Made by a program: the position numbers and the translations under genes. Positions 44,743-54,534 of a stretch of DNA of 64,000 nucleotides are shown here, one piece after another. This stretch comes from Puccinellia tenuiflora (taxonomy: Eukaryota; Streptophyta; Magnoliopsida; Poales; Poaceae): the NCBI GenBank assembly GCA_012064385.1, contig QRDG01001358.1, forward strand, positions 248,001-312,000, in the 5' to 3' direction. Numbering within the stretch: the first letter of the stretch is position 1; every line of letters starts with the position of its first letter. The notes beneath the pieces were generated by a model, which saw only the letters and a list, made by a program, of their open reading frames with translations, had not been told where the DNA came from and made no database searches.

Positions 44743-46626
44743 TGAGGGGGTCGCAGCATAGAAAACAAAAACATTTCCTACGCAACAAGCGGAATAAACC
44801 CCAAGGATCTAGATCTACTAGATGGAGGTAGCGAAGATGAGATCCAATCTCTTACCCTTGAAGATCAACAAACGTGTTTTGTCAGTGCAGGGGTTGGCTA
44901 GTCGATCCCCGCAACTAGACTCATCTAGTCGCGAGGAGATGTATTTCCTCGAAGTCCAATCTGACGAAGTGCCACAAGGGGTAGCACCTCCGCAGTATCC
45001 ACATGTACGGCTCGATGTAGATCTCCGCCTTCTTGATCCCGCAAGCAAGGTGGAGATGGCTAGATGGATCTCGGCACCACGACGGTTGTGGTGGCGTTGA
45101 TGGTGTAGTCTCCACGAGCAGGGCTTCGCCAAGCCAAGCAAGAGGAGAGGGAGAGGAGGACATGGTGCAACAGCCCTACGGCTAGGGGTAGTGCAGCAAC
45201 CTTGGTGGAGGAGATGGCGGCAGCCCTACGGGAGAGGTGGCGCCAAGGAGAGGTGGAGTACGGCAGCCCTCCGGGGAGAGAGGTGGCGCACGGCGGCTAG
45301 GGTTTAGGGTGGGGTGCGGCTAGGGCAGCCTTGGCTTCGGTGTGCCGCACCCCCACCCCTCCTTTTATAGGTGGAGGCAAGAGGAGGGGCGTGCTGGCCC
45401 TAGGGCTTGGGAGGCTTGGCCCCCAAGTTAGGGTTTGGGGCGCCCCCCACTTGGGCCCCTTTGCCCCTTAGCCGCATGTGCCTAGGAGGCTGGTGCGGCC
45501 AGCCCATGAGGCTGCTGCACCACCCCTATGGTCCATGTGGGCCCCATACTCCTATGGGCCCCACTTCTAGACTCCTCTAGAACCTTCTAGAATATTCCGG
45601 TACTCTGCCGGAAAATTCCCGGAACTTTTCCGATACCTCCGGAAACCACTTTCCATATATGAATCTTATTCTCGACTCCGGAACTCCTCGTGACGTCCGG
45701 GATCCTATCCGAGACTCCGAATCACCATTTGTTCATACCATCAAAAATCTCATCGCTAACCCTAGCTACATCGGAGCGTTAAGTGTGTGACCCTACGGGT
45801 TCGAGAACATGCAGACATGATCATATCAATAATCAATAGCGGGACCGGGATGCCCATATTGACTCCTACATATTCAATGAAGTTCCTTATCGATTGAACC
45901 ACGATGCCGGAGATTCTTAATCTCATATACGATTCCCTTTGTCTCACCGATATTTAATTTGCCCGAGATTTGATCGTCGATATCTCCATATCTAGTTCCA
46001 TCTCGTTACCTGGCAAATTCTCTTTACTCGTCCATAATATAGGATCTCCGTGATTAACACTTAACCACATGGTTGCAACCTTTCTGATGCTATATTACCG
46101 AGAGGGCCCAGAGATATCTTCTCCGTCACATGGAGGGACAAATCCCACTCTTGATTCATGTCACCCAACAAATACCATCGGAGATACCTGAAAGCCACCT
46201 TTATAATCACCCAGTTACGAAGTGACGTTTGATGTCCACAAAGCATTCCTCCGGTAAACGGGAGTGACATAATCTCATGGTCTAAGGAAACTATACTTGG
46301 CATACTAAAAGTGTTGGAAATGAAACTTGTGTGACACGATCAATTGCAACTCTTTATTATCAGGTCTTGTCCATCACATCATTACTCCTAATGATATGAC
46401 TCCGTTATCAAGTGACTATAACAAGTCCATGGTTAGGAAACTCTAACCATCTCTTGACTAACGAACTAGTCCAGTAGAGGCTTACTAGGGACACCTGGTG
46501 TTTATATTCCACACATGTATTATGTTTCCAATTAATACAATTATAGCATGGATAATAAACTATTATCATAAACATGAATATGTTAATAAACCATTTTATT
46601 ATTGCCTCTAGGGCATAGTCCCAACA
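44743..46626 (-). repeat. 5' LTR of the young Copia element
   Basis: 1884 bp, from TGAGGGGG (44743, plus-strand view) to CCCAACA (46626). A minus-strand TATA box is at 45364-45369, followed by the GC-rich leader that includes the CGGCAGCCCT repeats. Confidence 0.92.
45364..45369 (-). promoter_or_regulatory. TATA box of the Copia 5' LTR
   Basis: Minus-strand TATAAA in CCTATAAAAGG; the equivalent site in the 3' LTR is at 38757-38762. It lies about 1.26 kb into the LTR, in keeping with the long U3 of BARE/Angela-type elements. Confidence 0.6.
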
Positions 46627-48091
46627 TTGGGGCTGCAACTCCTTGAGTGTGCCGCACCCCTCCTTCCCCCCTTTAAATAGGTGGAGGGAAAGGGGGAGGA
46701 TCCCTAGGCCGGCCGGCCTAGGGCTTGCTTGCCTCCCAAGCAAGTGGAGTCCTCCTAGGACTCCTCCTTCTCCTTTCCTTCCTTTGGCCGGTTTGGCCCA
46801 TATGGCCATTGTGTGGTGCGTCTGGCCCAAGTGGCTAGCTGCACCCCTTTGGTCCATGTGGGCCCCACACATTAGGTGGGTCCCACTTCTAGACTCCTCT
46901 AGAACTTTCTAGGACCTTCCGGTACCCTATGCAAATATTCCGGAACCTTTCCGATACCTCCGGAAACACTTTCCTTATATGAATCTTATTCTCCGGACTC
47001 CTCCGGAACTCCTCGTGACGTCCATGATATCATCTGGGACTCCGAATCACCATTCGTTCATTTCATCATTTATCTCATCGCAAGCCCTAATTACATCGGA
47101 GCGTTAAGTGTGTGACCCTACGGGTTCGAGAATGTGTAGACATAATCATATCAATAATTAATAGCAGGAACGAGATGCCCATATTAATTCCTATACACTC
47201 AACGAAACTCTTTCTCGATTGAACCACGATGCCGGAGATTCAATTAATCTCATATACGATTCCCTTTGTCTCACGATATTTTACTTGCCCGAGATTTAAT
47301 CGTTGACATCCCTATGTCTAGTTTAATCTCGTTACCGGCAAGTTCTCTTTACTCGTCCATAATATAGGATCTCTGTGATTACCACCTAATCACATGTCTG
47401 CAGACTTTATGATGCTATATTATCGAGAAGGCCTGGAGATATCTTCTCCGTCACATGGAGGGACAAATCCCACTCTTGATTCATGTCACCCAACAACCTA
47501 TCATCGGAGATACCTGAAAGCCACCTTTATAATCACCCATTTACGAAGTGATGTTTGATGTCCACAAAGCATTCCTCTGATAAACGGGAGTGACATAATC
47601 TCATGGTCTAAGGAAACTATACTTGGCATACTAAAAGTGTTGGCAATAAAACTGTGTGACACGATCAATTCCAACTCTTTATTATTTGGGTCTTGTCCAT
47701 CACATCATTACTCCTAATGATATGACTCTGTTATCAAGTGACTATAACAAGTCCATGGTTAGGAAACTCTAACCATCTCTTGACTAATGAACTAGTCCGG
47801 TAGAGGCTTACTAGGGACACCTGTTTGTTCATATTCCACACATGTATTATGTTTCAATTAATACAATTATAACATGGATAATAAACCATTATCATAAACA
47901 TGAATATGCTAATAAACCATTTTATTATTGCCTCTAGGGCATATTCCCAACACAAAAAACCAAAAGAAAAAGATAAAATGAAGTTGCTACAGGTAACAAC
48001 TCGATAACTCAAGAAAGCAAAAATAAAAATTAGGTTGCCTCCCAACAAGCGCTTTTCTTTAAAGACTTTTAGCTAGGCGCAATGCCAAATA

Positions 48092-48748
48092 TCAAGTCTT
48101 TTCAAAATCAAGATCATCGTCATCTTCCAAACCAAAGTCATAAATGCATTGTATCCTACCAATACAAAGCTGAGAATCTCCCCTTTCCTTTCTCTTTGGT
48201 TGGCTACTCTCATCAAATAGATTTTGAGGAGCAATCCAACCAAAGTCATCTTCCAAAGCGTCGGCCATATCAAGCAATTTAAATGGGATAGGAATTTTTA
48301 CCTCTTTCTCACCTTCAATTTTACCAACATTGTTATTGGTCTTGATGTTCAAAGTCTTCAAGGTTCGCACGACATTAATACCATATCCAAGCATTTTATA
48401 GTGAGCAAATATCTTCCTAGCTTCTTTAGCCACATCATTAAACTCAATAAGTAGGGTTTTTAGAACAATTTTTTTATCCTCACTGTCCTTCATATCATCA
48501 AGTTTGAGAAACATTTGCTGCAATATAGGATTGAGGTTAATGAATCTTGCTTCCATCATTCCAACTAAAGAAGCTATAGCGGTTTCATAAGAATCGGAAA
48601 GTTCAACCAAATGTTTTTCATTAAAATCACTTAAACCATTAACATGATTGAGAAACTCTCCAATACTATTTCTACAAAGCCACTTCCCACAATAATATCT
48701 TTCATACCAAATGTAGGAGGAAACATAAACAAGAAGTAAACTAAGCAA
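48092..48748 (-). CDS. Outer-element ORF of unknown function
   Basis: 218 residues on the minus strand, about 90 bp from the primer-binding site of the outer element. It is unrelated by eye to the ORF of the nested array, although the two elements share LTR ends and 3' internal sequence. Predicted mostly helical: NEKHLVELSDSYETAIASLV, then QQMFLKLDDMKDSEDKK, then EFNDVAKEARKIFAHYK. The C-terminus is acidic (GLEDDDDLDFEKT). There is no zinc knuckle or enzyme motif. The first Met lies in a hydrophobic stretch that may be leader sequence, so a later start is possible. Function unknown; a gag-like structural role is only a guess from position. Confidence 0.55.
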   Translation of the reverse strand: MLSLLLVYVSSYIWYERYYCGKWLCRNSIGEFLNHVNGLSDFNEKHLVELSDSYETAIASLVGMMEARFINLNPILQQMFLKLDDMKDSEDKKIVLKTLLIEFNDVAKEARKIFAHYKMLGYGINVVRTLKTLNIKTNNNVGKIEGEKEVKIPIPFKLLDMADALEDDFGWIAPQNLFDESSQPKRKERGDSQLCIGRIQCIYDFGLEDDDDLDFEKT

Positions 48749-48807
48749 GACAAAATCAAAGTAAAGTGATTGAGAGTGCGAGACTCCCCTTGCTGTAGCT
48801 CCAAAAT

Positions 48808-48826
48808 CCCCGGCAACGGCGCCAGA
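48808..48826 (-). other. Primer-binding site of the outer element
   Basis: Minus strand TCTGGCGCCGTTGCCGGGG, 8 bp from the right LTR; the pattern is usually assigned to tRNA-Asp. Confidence 0.75.
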
Positions 48827-48834
48827 AAACTGCT

Positions 48835-50431
48835 TGATGGTGTAGTTGATGGTGTTGGGTAGTGCCCCAAGCGAAGGCGTGGATGTGGCAAGTAGCAGCT
48901 TTTCCTCAATTAAGAACCGAGGTTTAATCGAATCAGTAGGACATTGAAATCAACAACAAGGTGCACGTCAACGATCTCTGGCGCTTAACCGTTGACGAAT
49001 ATGGACCTGCACACACTCATACAATTACTTTGCCCCCAATGGCGGGAAGGTTGTCAATCTTCCCGGTCTGCTGAAAACAAAGTGGTTAAACCTATAGTGT
49101 AGTGAATGAATTTATGAAAACAAACCAGCGAGCAGGTGAATATGAAAAGCGAGTAAACGAGGTTGTAAACAATGTAAAAAGATGGACCGGTGGCCATGGG
49201 TTCACTAGTGGTGTCTCTCCAATAAATAAAATACTCATATGACGGGTAACAAATTACAGTTAGGCAATTGACAAGATTATGACACAAACTTAATCTAGCT
49301 ATATCAAATTGTTCATGCAAATATTCATGTAGGAATCACAACAAGGAACAAAGACCGTCATCGAACTGCATCTTTGTCTAAAAAGTCCACCTAGCCATCG
49401 CTATCCAGCCTGTCACCCATCGGTATTAAGTTGCAAGTAACAGACAATTGCATTAAGTAAAGTGTAGGATTGTAAGCAATATTTATAATCATGTAGATAT
49501 AAACACCGTTGTTTCCCCTTAGTTGCAACAACACACCCTCATCCTTAGACATTTCTGTCACTTGTGCCCAGGCACATGAGGGGGGGTGAAGCAACTATCT
49601 AGCATAAATACTCTCTCTTGGAGATACAAGCAATCACTTGGCCAAAGTAACTACACACATCGGAGAGCATGGAAGAACATAAATTAACATATAAGAATCA
49701 TGCACAATCTGATCATAACTTCATAATCCATCGGATCCCAACAAACACATCATATAGCATTACAAAATGTCGATCTTGATCATGTAGGACAGCTCACAAG
49801 ATCATAAATATGAAGCACAAGTGAGAGAGACAACCATCTACATACTGTCATGGACCCGTAGTCCAAGGTGGAACTACTCACACATCATCCCGGCGGAAGG
49901 CATGGCGGTGTAGAGCCCTCCGGGATCGATCTCCCCTTCGGCAGCGTGCCGGGAACAACTTCAGATTCTCCCCGAATTAGGTTTCGAGGTGGCGGCGGCT
50001 TCGGGATGGAGTTCGTGGAAAATAATCGTTGCCCCGATGTTTTTAGGGTAAAATTGATTTTATAGGCGTCGGAGGGGGACGAGATGACCCACCAGGAGCA
50101 GGGGCGGGTCCCAGCCGCGGGCTCACCTCTGCCCGCGGCTGCTGGCCATCCCTTCCCTGGGGGTGGCCCCTCAGGATGCCCTCTGGACTCCGTATTCGTC
50201 TTGGCGTAAAAATAATTTCCGTAAATTTTGACGCAGTTCCGAGAATATTTCCAGAAGTGGATTTTCTGAAATAGAAAACAGCAAAAACAGAAAACTAGCA
50301 CTGAGCATCTTGTCAATAGGTTAGTCCGACAAAAAACCTAAAATGATATAATAATATGATAAAAACATGTAACAATGGTATATAACTAGCATGGATCAAT
50401 AAAAAATTATAGATATGTTTGACATGTATCA
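48835..50431 (-). repeat. 5' LTR of the outer element
   Basis: 1597 bp, TGATGGTGTAG to GACATGTATCA. It keeps the 77 bp missing from the left LTR. The bases after it are TCCGC, the target duplication. Confidence 0.9.
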
Positions 50432-50436
50432 TCCGC

Positions 50437-51159
50437 CAGGCCCAGCGGAGTATCCGCCTGCATTCTAACCATTGAGTCTGTCCACATCAACGGATCTATG
50501 CCCTGATCATCTTGAAAACTCGACGCATCGATACAGGATTTGGACTAGTTCAAACTCAACGAATTGTCAAATTTCATGGGTGCATTTCGCTCCTCTCTAT
50601 ACTATAAGTTGTTTGTCAATTGACAACTAGTAGCTAGTGAACGAATAAACAAGGGACTTGTTTGGTTGACAACAAAGTGCCATCCAGGCCCGTTCGTCTC
50701 GGACCAAGGAACACAAGCCTTGGTGTTTGGTCGTCTATAATACAGATGCAAACAACGACTGTTTGGTTATGTGCACACACACACATACTTTCACCACTTG
50801 CTCGAGTGGTGCAGTTACCATCATAGTTGGATCTTAAAAAAGTGACTAAGAAGGACATAAAACAAGCACACTAATTAGGGATTTAGTATCATGCCCTAAC
50901 CCGTTGCACCACGAATTCAGCACAATAACTGCTGGTGATGCACCACCATCTGAGGGGTTTAGTATATACCGCGTCACAAAATATAGAGATATCGCATCAG
51001 TTTTAGTAAGTAGTACATAATTGAAGGGATCTAGGTCATGGCCTAACACAAAACGCATCATCAACTCATCACAGGTAGTGCTTGCGAAGGAAGGAGGTAA
51101 ACCACCGTTTCTTCCGTTGAGAGGTCATCGCAAGATAGGTGATACGTTCCGTTTCGTTG
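50437..51159. other. Unclassified DNA flanking the big nest
   Basis: No gene or bounded repeat is recognised. Together with 22900-23011 this was one continuous stretch before the outer element inserted. Confidence 0.4.
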
Positions 51160-53345
51160 TCCATGAGATGGATTAGAGCTCAACGCAACGTCTCAACCCC
51201 AACAAGATTCTTGAGACTACTTTTTTACCGAAGATGATCTTCATCTGATCATAGTTCTGAATTGGCTTGATGAAACAATCGTCATTGGGATGAAGTTGAG
51301 ATGACAACAGAGTTAATCCCGGGACACACGAAGTAGTGAGTAAACAGAACTATTGGAATTATGGAATCTTACCATGACATGTCTTAGGAGCACATCCTCC
51401 TCCATGAAAAGAGAAGTTGTGTCCTCTCGCCATTCCACTCCTTCAACGTGTGACAATGCGCGGATATTGTTCCACCTACGTATCCACTTCCTCAGGTGAT
51501 TGTAGACCTGGATACAGGTGACATTGGTGCCGCAGAAAAGAAGAACACTGGTGCAAATCACTTCCAAGATCTTGTCTTTGATTCTCCTTTCAATATTGAT
51601 CCCTGATGATGGATATTAATAAGTACTGACAGATTTGGGTGGTGCCCCAAGCGAAGGCGTGGATGTAGCAAGTAGCAGTTTTCCCTCAGTAAAGAACCAA
51701 GGTTTAATCAAACCAGTAGGACTTTGAAATCAACGAGGTGAACGTCAATGATTTCTGACGCTTAACCGTCGATGAACGTGGACCTGCACATAGTCAACCA
51801 ATTACTTTGCCCCCAACGGCAAGAAGGTTGTCAATCTTCCTGGTCTGCTAAAAACAAAGCAATTAAACGTATAGTGTGGTGAAATAGTTTATGAAAACGG
51901 ACGAGCGAGCAAGTGATTACGGAAAGAAAGTAAATGAGGTTGTAAACAATGTAAAAAGATGGACCGGGGGCCATGGGTTCACTAGTGGTGTCTCTCCAAT
52001 AAATAAAATACTCATATGAAGGGTAAACAAATTACTGTTGGGCAATTGACAGAATTATGATACAAACTTAATCTAATTATATCAAAGTATTCACGGTAAT
52101 ATTCATGTAGGCATCACAACAACGAATAAAGACCGCCATCCGACTGCATCTTTGTCTAAAAAGTCCACCTAGGGATCGCTATCCAGCTTGTCACCCATCG
52201 GTATTAAGTCGCAAGCGACAGACAGTTGCATTAAGTAAAGCGTCTGAAGTAAGCAACATTTATAATCACGTAGATATAAACACCGCTGTTTTACCCTTAG
52301 TCGCAACAGCACACCCTCGTCCTTAGACGTTTCTGTCACTCGTGCCCAGGCACAAGAGGGGACATGAACCAACTATCTAGCATAAATACTCTCTCTTGGA
52401 GATATAAGCAATCACTTGGCCAAAACAACTACACACATCGGAGAGCATGCAAGAACATAAATTAATATCTAAGAACCATGCACAATCTAATCATAACTTC
52501 ATAATCCATCGGATCCCAACAAACACATTATATAGCATTATAAATAGTCGATCTTGATCATATAGGGCAGCTCACAAGATCATAAACATGAAGCATAAGA
52601 GAAAGAGAGACAACCATCTAGCTACTGCCATGTACTCGTAGTCCAAGGTGGAACTACTCACGCATCATCCCGGTGGAAGGAATGACGATATAGAGCCCTC
52701 CGGGATCGATCTCCCCTCCGTCAGCGTGCCGGGAGCAGCTTCAGAATCTCCTCGAATTAGGTTTCGAGGTGGCGGCGGCTTCGGGTCGTGTTTCTGGAAA
52801 ATAATCGTCGCCCCTAGCATTTTAGGGTTTTAGGGATTTTATAGGCGTCGAGGGGGGCCGAGGCGGTGCCCAGGGCGCAGGGGCGGGTCCTACCCACGGG
52901 TGCAGGTGGGACCACGGCTAGCTGGCACCCTAGCCCCTGGGTGGCCCCCCAGGTCGCCCTTTGGTCTCTGGCTTCCTTTTGTCGCATAAAAATCCTCGTA
53001 AATTATCGTCCAATTCCGAGAATATTGTTAATAGGTTAGTCCGACAAAAAGACTAAAAATTATGTGAACTGGCACTAGGCATCTTGTTAATAGGTTAGTC
53101 CGATAAAAAACTGTGAACTGGCACTAGGCATTTTGTTAAAAGGTTAGTCCGACAAAAAACCTAAAAATTATGTGACAAGATAGTAAAAACATGTAACAAT
53201 GACATATAACTAGCATGAAACAATAAAAATTTATAGATACGTTTGACACGTATCAATCCCACCCTTGACGAGCTCAGCCGTCCTAGTGAGAACGAAGCTA
53301 GACAAAACATTGGCCGTTGCATTGGGAGGCCTCTAGCCTTTTGCA
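51160..53345 (-). pseudogene. Myb/SANT-like DNA-binding domain gene fragment, split by a solo LTR
   Basis: The minus-strand frame reads TAELVKGG before the inserted LTR and INIERRIKDKILEVICT after it. It continues through TCIQVYNHLRKWIRRW and a Trp-containing WREDTTSLFMEE block to a donor-like GTAAGA at about 51374. A further piece reads HPNDDCFIKPIQNYDQM (51242-51292). This is the signature of the plant Myb/SANT-like domain family often found as PIF/Harbinger-associated or L10-type proteins. The acceptor before HPND is not intact, there is no start exon, and a 1652-bp LTR interrupts the frame; hence pseudogene. Host-gene origin is the alternative to transposon-derived. Confidence 0.75.
51604..53255 (-). 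mobile_element. Solo LTR related to the outer element
   Basis: 1652 bp, TGATGATGG to GACACGTATCA, with a perfect target duplication ATCCC (51599-51603 and 53256-53260). The body matches 23040-24536 and 48860-50431. No internal domain is present. It interrupts the SANT-like frame; removing it and one ATCCC restores phase across the junction, which confirms the ends. Orientation is the same as the outer element. Confidence 0.93.
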
Positions 53346-54130
53346 TTTCTAGATACTTATCAGGCGCAAACGAAAGATCCGGGGAGGTAAGCGTGTCCTA
53401 CAGAGGTTATCGTATCAATGAACTGCATGCATCAGTGAACTACCACATCACTGAACTACCGCATCATGAGCTGCCACATCAATGAAGAAACCAAACATGG
53501 CATAGAACCTGTACAATTCTACTCAGATTTACCACAATGCTCACAAATCTAGACTCCACGAGGGAGTTTGCATGTTAGTTACAGCTATGGAAGCAAAGGG
53601 GGAGGAAAAGGACATCTCGAAGAAGAGGAGGAAGAACGGTTGCGGACGACGACCACGACTGAACAGAGGAAGAGATTCGGCCGCTTACCTGCTCCTCGGT
53701 GAAAAAAACTGGCGAGGAGAGAGCTCGAATAGGGGATAATGGTGGCGGGAGTTTCGACTGTGAGCAGGAGGGAATATAGGGGCGAAAATGGTTGGGGGTG
53801 ATGAAATATCTCCAGTTGTTTTTCCGCGTGCGCACAGCTCGTGCCATCTCCATGCTCGCACGAGCTCAATACCGCATTCCCAACGTTGCCCGAGAATGCA
53901 CACGAAAATGGTGGCTAAGGAGAAACCGCCGAATGGACCGTTCCTCCATGACATGGTTGAGAGGTGTTTCAAACTGCGTGCGGGCCAACAACGTGAAACT
54001 GGTCAGACAAGCAAACGGGCCCTCTTTACATCTAGAGCCTGGTTGACCAAACACGTCCTTGGTGTAATTCCAATCCACTATAGAAAAAGACTCGACAAGT
54101 TAACATAGTCAATGGAGCCGATTAAGAAAG
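53346..54130. other. Unclassified region between SANT pseudogene and TBC gene
   Basis: Contains short direct repeats of the CATCAATGAACTACC type (53414-53485) and overlapping GC-rich frames on both strands without recognised domains. It may include upstream sequence of the SANT-like gene (minus) and of the TBC gene (plus). Confidence 0.35.
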
Positions 54131-54534
54131 GGTGCGGTGCGGCGGTGTCAAACCAAGGATTCAACCCTGCCACAGCCACACTGTCTGTACCAAAAAAAAA
54201 AAAACCCACCGATTTTGGGTAGCCGAACAACACGACCCCGTGCACGGAGGATCGGGATCTCTGCCCCGGCGTCGGCGGCGGACACAGGTCAAGTCACGGT
54301 CCAGTACCCAACCCGTGTCATCAGCCAAGGCAAAGCGAGACGGCGCGGCGCCAACCACGAGGCCGGTCGTTCCCCAGTCCAGTGAGTCCCCCCACCCACG
54401 TTTCTCACTCCAGTCGCGTCACATCTCGTCTCGCTCCTCCCCCGCTCCGGGGCCAGATCAAACCCACCGCCACTGCGCCGCTCCACTGCACTGCCGCGCC
54501 GCCCGCGCCACCGCCGCAGTGCGAGGAGGAGGAG

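Larger units (their letters stand above)
38136..46626 (-). mobile_element. Complete non-autonomous Copia element (BARE/Angela-type LTR)
   Basis: Two LTRs of 1889 and 1884 bp and a 4.7-kb internal region; perfect target duplication TTGGG at 38131-38135 and 46627-46631. The minus-strand primer-binding site GTGGTATCAGAGCC (44729-44742) adjoins the right LTR, and the purine tract AAGTGGGAGAC (40025-40035) adjoins the left LTR. The internal region is AT-rich and has no reverse transcriptase, RNase H or integrase frames; only a gag-like remnant is visible. It must depend on another element for movement. The LTRs are almost identical, so insertion is recent. Confidence 0.92.
37594..47952 (-). mobile_element. 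Old solo Copia LTR split by a younger Copia element
   Basis: LTR parts 37594-38135 and 46632-47952 total about 1.86 kb. The perfect target duplication CAAAA is at 37589-37593 and 47953-47957. On the minus strand it starts TGTTGGGAATATGCCCTAGA (47952) and ends before CAAAA at 37594. The two parts are clearly related to, but diverged from, the LTRs of the element nested inside. No internal domain of its own remains, so it is a solo LTR. It lies in the outer element's internal region. Confidence 0.88.
23017..50431 (-). mobile_element. Outer non-autonomous LTR retrotransposon hosting all nested insertions
   Basis: Target duplication TCCGC at 23012-23016 and 50432-50436 is perfect. LTRs at 23017-24536 and 48835-50431 begin TGATGGTGTAGTTGATGG. 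The primer-binding site on the minus strand (TGGCGCCGTTGCCGGGG, 48808-48826) adjoins the right LTR, and the purine tract (AGCTTGGGGATGC-type) adjoins the left, so the element reads leftward. Own internal sequence is 24537-25328, 36016-37593 and 47958-48834, about 3.2 kb, with one unknown ORF and no gag-pol. It is invaded by a tandem array (25329-36010) and by a Copia solo LTR (37594-47952). A Gypsy-type affiliation is inferred from the primer site and LTR style. Confidence 0.92.

Noticed and set aside
37594..47952. A Copia three-LTR tandem array like the one at 25329-36010
   Set aside because: Separate perfect target duplications (CAAAA outside, TTGGG inside) show two insertion events.
23017..53255. 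Long regularly spaced repeats as a possible CRISPR-like or satellite array
   Set aside because: The repeat units are kilobase-sized LTRs and internal regions with target duplications, purine tracts and primer sites, so retrotransposon nesting explains them.
53575..54108. Several 80-106-residue frames on both strands upstream of the TBC gene
   Set aside because: Mutually overlapping, no domains, and the TBC start at 54535 is supported by splice phase and conserved N-terminus.
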